Position numbers and translations under genes: made by a program
Origin: Hsuehochloa calcarea
Lineage: Eukaryota; Streptophyta; Magnoliopsida; Poales; Poaceae
Assembly: GCA_036346395.1 (NCBI GenBank)
Contig: CM070602.1
Coordinates: 14,703,098 to 14,767,097, forward strand
Reading direction: 5' to 3'
Length of the DNA: 64,000 nt
The notes under the pieces: generated by a model
What the model saw: only the letters and a program-made list of their open reading frames with translations
Databases searched by the model: none
What the model was told of the DNA's origin: nothing
Shown: positions 10,981-20,691 of the stretch, one piece after another
Numbering within the stretch: the first letter of the stretch is position 1
How the letters are laid out: every line of letters starts with the position of its first letter

Positions 10981-12527
10981 TGTAGGATCAAGGATAACCG
11001 ACTAGAGGGGGGTGAATAGGAGGTTTCTAAATTTTCTAAATCAAATTACCGAAATTAGCAAGATACTCTAATCAAAGATAATTATCACAATCTATGCGCT
11101 ACAAAAGTAAGTGCAATAAGTAAAGACGAGAATTAACCGCACAAGGACAAGGGGGGTTTTTCCCGTGGTATCGAAGATTTGTCGATCTTCACTAGTCCAC
11201 GTTGAGGAAGCTTGACCACTCAAGCCGGCTCCACAAATTGAGCCTACCCTCGATCACTTGGTTGTTCTTCCTCCTCTCCGGAGTTGGTGAACACCGACCA
11301 ATCACAAGCGGCAACGAGTCTCTTCACAAGCTTCTTTGAAGAGATCACCGAGCGACCTTCGCCAAGTCGTCTAGGTGCCGACAAGCACCAAGAGAATAGA
11401 ACTTGAACTTCACTTGACGACAATCAAGAGCCAATGGATCAACTAAGAATGCAATGCTCTTGTTCTTGCTCACTTCCTCACAAATGTGTGCAAAGAGAGT
11501 AAATGAGGAGTGAGAGGAGTGCTCAAGGCTCAAATGAATTGAATGAATGCTCAACAACACGTCCTTGAGCTGGTGGGGGTGTATTTATACCCCCAACAAC
11601 CAAATATGACCGTTATGCAGAAAATCAGGCAAAACTCAGGGAAATCGGAACTTCCACCGTACAAAGTGCGGAACTTCCGCCCTTCACTCGAGTGCACTGT
11701 AACGGTCATTACAGTGAGCATTAAATGCTCTAAACTAGCCGTTGGATTTATGTGCGGAACTTCCGCCACAAGGATTCGGTTCTTAGATTAATCGGAAGAT
11801 CCGCTTTCCACAGTGGAACTACCGCGCTCGTGAAAACGGCTAAGTCCCAAAGCGGGTGCTCTCTGGAAAAACCGATCGCGCATAATTGAACAACCGATTA
11901 ATCGAACTTCCGCTCATTTCATTGCGGAACTTCCGCGCTGAGAATTTGGCTAAGTCCCAAAAGGATGCTCTCGGAAAAATTCGACCGCACATATTTGAAC
12001 AACAGATTAATCGGAACTTCCGCTCGTATCGTTGTGGAACTTCCGCACTCGAGAAATCGGCTAAGTCCCAAAAGGATGCTCTCGGAAAAATCAAGCGCGA
12101 TTTTGAACATCGATTAATCGGAACTTCCGCTCATTTCATTGCGGAACTTCCGATTGTGTTCTGGAAAAATGATTTTCTTTTTAAACCAAACCAAAAGAAC
12201 ATGCATGATCCTAAGTTGATCCAAAGGCATAATGAGATGCTTTCAAGCTACTAGACAAGCTCCCCCTTAATAGTACGACATTTATCCTATAATCCGGTCT
12301 TCCTCCATACTCCAAAGACCGGTAAAATTAAAAGGGGTCCTAGTCTATTTGTACCTTGTCTTTGAGATCAACTCCATCTTCTCATCATTCTTTGACATGC
12401 AGCTCCTTGGTTTCACTTTGTCATTTGGGACTATGCCTTGTAATCACTTCAACAAGCATGTTAGTCCCATATTCACATAAAGTCATTAATTACCAAAATA
12501 CAATTTTTAGGGGCCTAGATGCTTTCA
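10981..12527 (-). mobile_element. SIRE-like copia solo LTR inside the gypsy solo LTR
   Basis: On the plus strand it starts TGTAGGATCA and ends GATGCTTTCA (1547 bp), flanked by the perfect 5-bp duplication CACGC (10976-10980 and 12528-12532). The minus-strand start, TGAAAGCATCTAGGCCCCTA, matches the conserved start of grass SIRE-type LTRs. The other end carries GACTAGAGGGGGGTGAATAG, as at 5281. The orientation follows the 5266-6575 LTR, where the PBS fixes it. A TATA-like TGTATTTATAC lies near 11580. Confidence 0.92.
11645..12155. repeat. Array of GCGGAACTTCCGC palindromes, partly in about 105-bp tandem units
   Basis: About eleven copies or variants of the 13-bp odd-centred palindrome GCGGAACTTCCGC lie near 11648, 11673, 11755, 11793, 11810, 11902, 11925, 12012, 12033, 12119 and 12140. 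From about 11848 they sit in three tandem units that start GGCTAAGTCCCAAA (near 11849, 11949 and 12059), each with a pair of palindromes. The array takes the same place within the LTR as the GCGGTCGGACCGC array at 5465-5590. Confidence 0.85.
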
Positions 12528-13285
12528 CACGCAGAGCGATTGACACGGGATTTTTATACAGGTTCAGGCCTTCTCCGGGAAGAATAACAACCCTACTCCT
12601 GTGTGTGGTATTGACTGTATTCTCGACAATCAAGCAAGAAACTAGGACTATTACAAAGAACAGTACTTGTCTTTCTCCTTGATTGTCCTTGATTGGCTCT
12701 GTGTTTTTCCCTCCCTTTGTCCTTCTGATTGAAGTCTTTATATAATCGTGAAGGAGTAGCCGTTTTCCCCTGCTGAAGAGGCGCCTAATCAAGCCAGTAA
12801 TGGGCGCATGATGGCAGTAATTACCGGTGTATTGGCTCCTTCACGCCGTCTGACAGTTATCTTTCAGAGGTAATGGGGTATTTAAGCGCTATTACTACGC
12901 AGAATAATAGTGCATGTGGACCGTCTGGATTCCTTAATCAATTGGACCCACTCGCTTGTAGGTTTGATTATAAGGTGATCGTGGTTGACTTGGTCGTAGC
13001 AGAGCTTACGACTGGATAATAGTCGTAGAAGGACTTACGACTGGGTAATGGTCATAGAAGGGCTTACGACCAGGTAGTGGTCGTAGAAGGACTTACGACC
13101 ATGACATAGTCGTAGTAAGACTTACGACTATGGGGGGTGATTGTAGAAGAACTTACAATCACTTGGTAGGCCTCCCCCTTATGAATATAAGGGGTACTTC
13201 TGGGGACTACGTGACATCATATTTACCCATAATAAGAATTATAGATAAAAGATAAAATGAGGATTATCAGATCCTCGTCAAATAG

Positions 13286-15197
13286 CATCGCACCATTCGA
13301 CCGTTTCACTAGCGGTTGCATACTTGTCTTCCATGTCGAAAAGTTTGACGGTCGTCTGTGGAGGATGTAATACAATATCCTCCGTAAACCGGTGATTTCT
13401 CAGCCATGCTTTAAAAGCCTGAATAACAGAAGATTCTGCTATCTCTGGGATAGAGTTTTGAACCTGACTAAATCTCTTGATATATTGTCGAAGAGTTTCG
13501 TTGGTTTTCTGTTTCATCTGATGAAGATCATCCTCCTTCCTGGGACGGTCATACGTCCCTTGAAAGTTGGTGATCGAGTATCACATAACTTCTCCAAAGT
13601 ATAGATAGATACAGCCAGTAGGCTAAGCAACCACGAATGGGCAGACCCTTCAAGGACCGTGGGTAAGTAATTTGTCATCACGTCGTCATTACCACCAGCA
13701 GCTTTGATGACAGTAGTATAAATTTGAAGAAATTTTAATGGGTTCTGGGTCCTATTGAACTTTTCTATATTGTCTGGTCGGAACCTGTCTGGCCAACGAA
13801 CAGCGTCGAGATCTGCCGAAAATGCTCGACAGCCCATAATGGAATCATGGCATCTTCTATGAAAAGGAGCCGGATTATAATCAGTTGGGGATTCGTTCCT
13901 ACGATTTTCATACCAAGGATCTGGTGTCCCTATTCGGTCATGGACGTTATTATAACGTCTTTGCCCACCTGCTTGTTCAGATGATGCATGAGATCGCCTG
14001 AATCAAGTGGTCGTTCCTCTTGATAACGAGGAGGAGTGGCTGCTGTAAAGAGCCGTCTTCCCTCGTGATTTCCTAGTTGGAACCTACGAGGGGGTCTTGG
14101 TGTTGATTGATCCTCTGCTCAACCGTGTTGTCCCTACTGAGATAGGAGCGCTGGGATGAAGTCATCGTGTGACTTTGTGAATTACTTTGCTCCCGGTATA
14201 TTTTCGTACGCCGCTTGGTTTGTTGGAGGATGTCCGATAGTTGACCTGTAAGCTGAGCATAACTTGGAGTTCCTGCTAAAGCAGGATCTGGATTATTCAG
14301 AATATCCTGGACTCGTTGCGGGTTTTCTATTGTTACCGAAGGTCGTGGAAGATTCCCGCTTGCAGTGGGCGTTCGATGAGGTGAGTTTTCCCTCGACCTT
14401 CCGGTTGGCCCTGTTCGACCCCTTACTCGCGGTGGGGTAGGAACAGGTGAATTAACTGATGCACATCCATCAACTCAATTGCCTCCGGTAGTTGGTGCTT
14501 GAGCGCCCTTACCATTTCCACTAGCAAGTGGTGGCGACTTAACCTGTGGAGGATCGTGCATGGCATCCGGATTGGTATATCCAATTGTGTTAACTTTGTG
14601 GCGCCAGTCAGTGATCTTTCGATGAACTCCCATCATAGCTAAGGGGGATCCTTCCAGCGCTTCTGCAAGGAGCCTCCATGATGGAAAGCAGTCGGAGATT
14701 ACCGCCTCTGGTGTGCTTTGTGGTGACTCAGCCTGATCTGGCAAATTACCGATCGTATGCTGAGTTTCACCATGCCCACTTGGAATACGATCAGTGATAA
14801 CTTCATCGATACCCTTACCAAATGTCGGTTGGCTCCCGAAATATGTAGGAGCCATTGGCGAATATCAGTCGCCTATGACAATATCGAGAGTATATGGACT
14901 CTCTGATTGCAGCGCTAGGCTTCCGTTGTCGTTTTTGCGGTCGGTCGGCCGGGCTTGTAGAGGCGTTTGGACATTCCGAACTGGTCAAAACGAGTGGTTC
15001 CTCTGAGAGTGCCATTGACGGCGGCTGTGTATCCTCATCCATTCGGTCGATTTTGCTAATCTCTGCGATTGGCAAGCCGGTGGAGGAGGAGGACGATGAT
15101 ATCCTATTTTTTCCATGGCGCGGATGCATACGTCCATGTCGATGTCAGAGTAGTTTGCTAGGTCGAACCAGTTTTCCTCATCTCAAGTCCCTGCCAT
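13286..15197 (-). pseudogene. gag of element A, N-terminal and capsid part
   Basis: An ATG at 15197 (MAGT, then a stop) lies about 85 bp from the PBS. The reading continues leftwards through several stops and frameshifts. The capsid-like core (Retrotrans_gag type) is at 13281-13850: RWPDRFRPDNIEKFNRTQNP, LKFLQIYTTVIKAAGGNDD, then GSAHSWLLSL and ETLRQYIKRFSQVQNSIPE. The core is closely similar to that at 30805-31908. The frame stops at 13281, where the nested solo LTR begins, and resumes at 10908. Confidence 0.88.
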
Positions 15198-15280
15198 GTT
15201 CGCATGAGCGATGATGAGGCAAAGGAAGTGGATGAGGAATGCTTGAGTGAAGTAAACTTCAAGAACTCAACGCCTTCTTC

Positions 15281-15296
15281 CCCACGGATGGCACCA
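15281..15296 (-). other. Primer-binding site of element A
   Basis: The minus-strand sequence TGGTGCCATCCGTGGG starts 2 bp after the LTR end (CGTCGACA, GC, then TGG). The position and the leading TGG are those of a plant gypsy PBS. I do not assign the priming tRNA with confidence. Confidence 0.75.
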
Positions 15297-15298
15297 GC

Positions 15299-16028
15299 TG
15301 TCGACGATTGAGTCACCGATCTTACGAAATAAACATAGAAAAATGGCAAAGAGTTCTTGGGAGAGGATGAGACTACTCTTTATTGCTATGAACGGGATCC
15401 TTTACAGGGGGTGTCCTTGACAAGGCAATGGACTAATCTTAATTACACTAAGCGTGGTGCTTGCTATGCTAATGCTTCAGATGAAATCCAATCATCTCTT
15501 GATCTTCCAAACTGGATTGCCTTCTGCCGTTCGAGTTCTTCCTTAAGTAGTTTATGAAGTGGTGGCAATTAATCCTGGAAGAGGCGCCTATTGGAAGTGT
15601 CATGACAGGTCAGAGCGATGCAATAATTGATGAAGTATCAACCGTCCGGCGGTTGATGTTTGTGAGACACCAAACCGCATGGTAGTTTATTGTTAGTGAC
15701 TTAGGACCATGAAGTGTCGTGTGGTATGGAGCCAATATGACATGTGCTCCATTCATCACACGGTAAGAAATATGATTGGAGCAAAATCTATATGCCAGTT
15801 CATTGCTTGTACGACCAATCATCTGGTCGGGACTAGGTACAAGACCTCGTCTGAACCAGGGTACCTGTAAGTAACCTCTGGAATCCATACAACCACAGAG
15901 GTCATTAGCCTTAGGGATTACGACTCTTACGACCACAAGGGTAGTTAGCCTTAGTGTTTACAACCACGAAGACATATGATCTTTTTATTATGTATTAAAG
16001 TAATACATAGAGATTTTAATCCTCGTCA
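15299..16028 (-). mobile_element. 5' LTR of element A
   Basis: 730 bp. The minus-strand start TGACGAGG lies at 16028 and the end CGTCGACA at 15299. It matches the solo LTR at 8873-9611, including TACTTTAATACATAA near the start and a minus-strand AAGAACTCTTTGCCATTTT near the end. The right flank (GCTAC) begins inside another gypsy LTR. Confidence 0.9.
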
Positions 16029-16912
16029 GCTACAATGGCGGCGACGAGATGGGAGTAGTGGTGCTCACGCGGCTCGATGCGAGGACGGTGCTGAGGATGA
16101 AGAAGGAAGAAGGAGGCCAACGGTTTGGTCGCAGCTAGGCCAAGGGAACAGAGGGAGGGAAGGTGGGCCAGGTGCTAGTGGTTGGGTTAGGAGGAGGGGG
16201 TCAGGTGGGCCAGCCCTGTGGGAAAGAAAATGAAAGGAAGAAAAGAGAAGGGAGGAGATGAGCTAGGCTGCGGGATTTTGGCCCACATTGCATCTTTTAT
16301 TTTGTTTGTTTTTTCTTTTCTATTCTATTATTAAATTCAGTTTTGATTAAGTTTGTTTTCAAATAAAATTGTTGATTTAATTTAATTTCAGATTTCTTGT
16401 CTTTAGCCAATATGCATCTTGCTAATTGATTTTGCGAAGTTCTAAATAAGGAAAAACTCTAAAAAAAAACTCCCCAAAATTTCAAGTAGGTCATCATTGC
16501 ATAAAAAGTTAAAATTTTCACATTTTTAGACAATTTGAAATATACTCAAATTTTAGGATGTTACAAACCTACCCTCCTTAAAAGACTATCGACCCCCAGA
16601 TTCCAGTAGAACAGAAAGAAAGAAAGAAGATAAGACAGGGAGGAAAATGGAAATAGCCTGAGGTGATGACACGCTTATAGTTGCTTTGCCGACTCCTGTG
16701 GCTGTGAAATTCCCAGCGGCTTGAAAGTTTAGTTGTTGCAATTGGGGCCTCCCAAAGTGCATTGCTTGACGTATTACCCTTTTCCCACCGTAGCGATGAC
16801 AGTCTCTTCCTTGGAGTAGGTTAGAGGAAGAAAATATGCACAAATGAGGGTTAAAAACACGAAGAAGATCAAAAGAGCAGAGCGAGACCTTGTTTTTTTC
16901 TAGATAAGTCAT
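16029..16912 (-). mobile_element. Chromovirus-type LTR end, polypurine tract and gag remnant
   Basis: On the minus strand the LTR starts TGTAACATCCTAAAATTTG at 16565 and runs left until element A cuts it at 16029. A polypurine-like AAGGAGGGTAGGTT lies at 16566-16580, just before the LTR start. To its right, 16586-16912 encodes on the minus strand a decayed gag-like tail (RVIRQAMHFGRPQLQQLNFQ) after what may be a degraded zinc knuckle. Gag joined directly to a 3' LTR suggests an internally deleted copy. Confidence 0.6.
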
Positions 16913-17885
16913 AGACTTTGAAGTGCTTGCTCCTTTGCATCGTTGTGTTAAAAAATATCCTAGGGTTGAATGGTCGTATCATCTGCTTGCCTTATGACGG
17001 CCACAAATTTCCTTATGGCATCGTCCAAAACCTAAGAATTTAGTACGTATCAACTCATTGGCCAAGCTACCTGACTTGATTCCCACTTGGCAGATACCTA
17101 TTCGACTCAGGCATCCTTTTCTACCTTGTCTTGACTTTGTATGCTCGCTATGTTGGTCTTAACGCCGAGTGACGCTTTCAACCAGGAATAAGGGAGCATA
17201 GCATGAGATAAGGAAGATTTTTTTTTTGGCTGTTTTGGCACTATAGCATGAGACAAGGAAACACGAGGATAAGGTAATTGAATCCATTTTTCTTTAAAAT
17301 TCAATATAGCACACGCTAGAATACGCAAGAATCCGGGGAGGCCCAAATAAATCACACGAATATTTAAAACAAAGGTTTCCCGTGACTATAAAATACGACG
17401 TCCGTTAGCAAATAGTGCACAGAATTCAACTAAAATCTCACGACAATTCTCAAGGATACACGCGCGCGCGAGGAATAGATGATTCACCCTGCCCCAACTC
17501 TCCACGGGGAAATAATGCCCCTGCCCTCCCGCCGCCCATGGGGATAATCCCCACAGGTCCCACCCACACGGGGCAAATTGCCACCCTACCTTGGATTTGC
17601 ACCGTCCACTCCTAGTCCTAACCGTGGCAGAGCTCGGGCAATTAGCAAGATTGTTGTTTCTAATAGTAGTTTACACTTCGGCCAGCGTTGGATGTGATAT
17701 GCGAGAAAACAATTTTTACTTCTCAGCCTGGACAACATTTCAACAGGAACAGCAAAAAAAACAACTAACAAGGCCGCGTGTATCCATCCATCTATTTACA
17801 TCTCAAGCGCTCAAATAACTCACAACTCACAGCCTCTCACACTGCCGCAAAATCACACGACCAGGCTCCGGCGTACGGACAGCCG
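16913..17885. other. Intergenic region 3' of the PB1-domain gene
   Basis: No coding region is recognised. The part nearest 17886 should contain the 3' UTR of the minus-strand gene. A short (CG)n run lies near 17461. Confidence 0.5.
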
Positions 17886-19038
17886 TCAGTCCCATATCGT
17901 CGTGACCTTCTTCGGCGTGTGCATCTCGCTGTACGGTTGCCCGCCCCTAGAGACCGCCCGACCCGACAGCACTACCGGCATCATCGGTGCCAAGTAGCTG
18001 CCACCCCGGACATAGCCACGTGTGTCGTACCTCCCGGCCACGCCGGCGTGGTGTGGCACGGGCACGGGCGCCGGCGCCGGCGTGTACTGGTGGTGTTGAT
18101 GGTAGTAGGGGTGGAAGAAAAGGTGACCGGCGCCGGTGTGTCCCTGCGAGCTGCTCGTGTATCCGGCCAAGCCGCCGCCTCCTTCCGCGGCGTGCTGATG
18201 GAAATGCTGCGGTGCCGCGTCCAGGCTGCCAAGATTCGGCGTGCTCCGGACACGCTGCATCCCCAACCCGAAAACGGCCTGCTGGGAGCCCACGGCGTTA
18301 GTGCGCGGGGAGTTGCCCGCCGAGACGGCGCCGTGTGGCTGGGGAGGGTACGGCGGGCTCCCGTTGGGCGTGGCGGGCACGGTGGCGACATAGCGCTCCG
18401 CCTGGAAGTGGTGGTGCTGAAGATGGTGCTGGTGGTGGCGCGCGTAGCTGGCGTGGCGGGAAGAGGAGACGGTGGCGACGGCCGACGGGAGGCACGCGGG
18501 CTGCGACGCGAAGACGTAGACGCGGAAGCGCGGCGACGCGGACGGCGACCGCTTCTCCTCGAGGCGGTCGTACTCGTCGAGCATGTGGACCAGGTCCTCG
18601 TCGCAGGTGACGGAGACGAGCACGTCGAGGTCCTCGGCGAGGAGCTGGTACTTGATGGCCGCCACCTCCGTCTTGAACATTTCCTCCACCTTCTTCTTCA
18701 TATCTGCGCAAGGGGAAAAAAGATTTGATTTGACCGCGGCATCAAAGCAACAAGATGCAGGCATCAAGACGGCGTGAGCACGCACCGCAGAAGGGGATCG
18801 AGCGGGGCATGGCAAGGACACGGGTCTCGCCGCCGACGTACTTGAGGGTGCCGTCGTATGGGCGGGGCATGATGCGGCCGCCGAAGCTGCAGAGGATCTT
18901 CATGCGGCCGCCGCCGCCGCCTCCTCCTGCGCCTCCGCCGCCGCAGACGCTGGTCGGGGAAAGATGCACATCCTCGTCGGTCGTCGCGTCCTCGGACTCC
19001 GCGGTCGTCATCGTCGGTGAAGCCACTGCGTCTTCCAT
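17886..19038 (-). CDS. PB1-domain (octicosapeptide/Phox/Bem1p) protein, two coding exons
   Basis: Exon 1 is 19038-18786 and exon 2 is 18703-17886, with an 82-bp GT-AG intron (18785-18704) joined in phase 1. The product is 356 aa. Residues 1-45 are acidic then glycine-rich (a run of about 13 Gly with one Ala). The PB1 domain (about 46-128) begins MKILCSFGGRIMPRPYDGTL and YVGGETRVLAMPRSI, with the basic cluster of type-I PB1. It ends with the acidic OPCA-like block DLDVLVSVTCDEDLVHMLDE. The rest is low-complexity, rich in His, Pro and Ala, with HHQHHLQHHHFQ and QRVRSTPNLGS. The family mediates protein-protein contacts through PB1; the partners are unknown. An in-frame ATG at 19074 is an alternative start, but a TATA-like run at 19063 overlaps it, so a spliced leader further right is possible: a donor-like CTG/GTGAGT lies near 19893. 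It appears intact. Confidence 0.92.
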
Positions 19039-19079
19039 CACGGGCATGAGCCGGCTGTGTGTATATATTCTCACTCACT

Positions 19080-20558
19080 CAGAGGCAAGCAGATGCAGAG
19101 CACGCAAAGAATTGCTGAGTAGGAGTACTGTACTATGAATCTGCGCAAGAATTGCAGTGTTCTACATGTCACATTTTTATCAATGTGCACAAACTTATCA
19201 GCCATGTCGAACTGTCAAGAGACGAATTCCAAAACAACGCGTTTCCATTGTACACCACACATGACCGTAAAAAAGACGTCAATTTTACTTTACCTCGCTT
19301 CTTCATATATATTTTTTACTTTGTTTCCGCGTCGCTGGCTCAACGAAACCGCATCACACCCAAGTAAATTCTACAGTACGAACCCATTTCTTCGGAACAA
19401 AGAGCCCATAAGCGATAAGATAAACACTCGAATGGTCAAAGAAGCAATCTTTCAGGAAAAAGAATTCCGGACGCTACTCGGCTACTGGAACTTTCCCATC
19501 AAACGTGCAGACATGAAAATGTCCTATGCATTCAAAAGAGAGATGTCAAGGCCGGCAGAGCAATCAACCACGCTCATTAAGTTAGCGACAGCACATGACA
19601 TGCCAGCCTTGCAAGTTACGGCCTTCCTTGTATCCTGTCGCTACGCCATTATCCTTCTGGAGACCACGAAAAGAATTTTTTTAAAAAAAGCAATTTTGCT
19701 ACAGAGCTAGGAATCAAACCTATTATCAGATGGGAGTGGGACTGAAGAAACCGCCGGGCCGACGATGGACTAACAGATTCCAAATCAAAACTGCGAGAAG
19801 AAAACACCACAGAAACGAAATCCTAGAAATTCCAAATCAGATAGAAGGGAACGGGATAAAAGAAAGGGAAAGAAGGAACTGAATCGGACTCACCAGAACG
19901 AACGAAACGGAGAAATTTCCAATCCAACCAACCGGGTGGTCGAAGGACGGCGGGCAGACGAAAACCGCCAAGAAATTTATTCGTCTGGGATCGATTGATC
20001 GAATGGAATCAAACTAACCAACAACGAGTGGGGCGACGGGCGAGCCACCCGACAAGAAAACCTGTTAGTTATTCGTTCAGGGATTGATCAATCTCCCATT
20101 CGGGAAGGAAAAGAGGACTGACCAATCTTCTTCTTCCCTCTGGGCGGAAGGAACTGGGGGAGCGTGGACGGATAGGAGCGTGGACGCTCTGCCGGTGCCT
20201 GGATTCGAGGAGCTATTATTGGGATTATGGACGTGAATCGCTAAAATTCCCCTCCTCCCCGTCGCGTTGCTCCTCCGGCTCTGCCCGCATGTCGGGTACT
20301 CCGCACTCACGGGGTGCGAATATTCGCGTCGCGTCGCGTCGCCTCGCCTCTCACATGGCTATGCGCGTCTTCGCTTGCGATTTCTGGCCCTCTCGCCTGT
20401 GCCGAACTGACAGCACGGCGTGCTGCCGTGACCGCGCGGTCTTTGGCGGGGACGGCGCCGTAACGTATCGACGTGTCGTGCATTCGTGCGTCCGTCGATT
20501 GGTACCGTTTTTCCAAGGACTAAGTGTAACCCTAGCCTTACGCACGCCTCAGCAGCAG
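19080..20558. other. Upstream region of the PB1-domain gene
   Basis: No clear coding region. 19750-20340 is GC-richer and may hold a 5'-UTR exon of the minus-strand gene, followed by a donor-like site near 19893. This is inference from composition and one splice-like motif. Confidence 0.35.
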
Positions 20559-20691
20559 ATGTTTGTGCGGTCACTGTGGTGTGCCACAGCACAGTTGGAC
20601 CTGGCCGTTGTGAAGGGTCGATGCTGCTTCGAATCGTATTTCGGGCCTGAGTATGTTGGTGGACCACTGTGGTGTGACCGCACAAAAACAT
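20559..20691. repeat. Short inverted-repeat element (MITE-like)
   Basis: The left end ATGTTTGTGCGGTCAC and the right end GTGACCGCACAAAAACAT are inverted copies with a 2-bp length difference, 133 bp apart. A second shared word, CACTGTGGTGTG, lies near each end in direct orientation. No clear target duplication is seen. Confidence 0.55.

Larger units (their letters stand above)
10909..13280 (+). mobile_element. Gypsy-type solo LTR, itself interrupted by a copia solo LTR
   Basis: It starts TGTCGGTGTTTTAGAACCG and ends AGATCCTCGTCA. It is flanked by the perfect 5-bp duplication AATAG (10904-10908 and 13281-13285). TGTCGGTGTTT is a common start of grass gypsy LTRs. The block after the inner insertion, ACACGGGATTTTTATACAGG then TTCAGGCCTTCTCCGGGAAG, is also typical of these LTRs. 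Without the inner 1552 bp (LTR plus one duplication) the LTR is about 820 bp. At 12990-13160 it carries short repeats of the form GTCGTAGAAGGACTTACGAC. The orientation is taken from the TGTCGG start. Confidence 0.9.
8450..16028 (-). mobile_element. Tat-like Ty3/gypsy element A (5' LTR, gag, protease, RNase H), nested and deleted
   Basis: Read leftwards from the LTR at 15299-16028, the order is PBS, gag, protease, RNase H. The element is interrupted by two insertions (8873-9611 and 10909-13280). Reverse transcriptase is absent: the protease region ends near 9715 and is followed at once by the RNase H start (MYFDGS). The left LTR and integrase are missing, so the copy is truncated near 8450. 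TSD-like bases at the right would be GCTAC (16029-16033). It landed in a gypsy LTR whose end is at 16565. The same family recurs at 22.7-25.8 kb and 25.8-32.1 kb. Confidence 0.85.

Noticed and set aside
11645..12155. Regularly spaced palindromic repeats resembling a CRISPR array
   Set aside because: This is plant DNA inside a copia LTR with exact target duplications. Spacers are themselves repeated and no cas gene exists.
17981..18391. Overlapping Ser/Thr/Pro-rich minus-strand frame inside exon 2 of the PB1 gene
   Set aside because: It is a shifted frame of the same exon with no domain.
18298..18711. Long Arg/Gly-rich frames overlapping the PB1 gene on both strands
   Set aside because: They are alternative frames of the GC-rich coding exon. 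The PB1 frame is the one with a conserved domain and proper splice sites.
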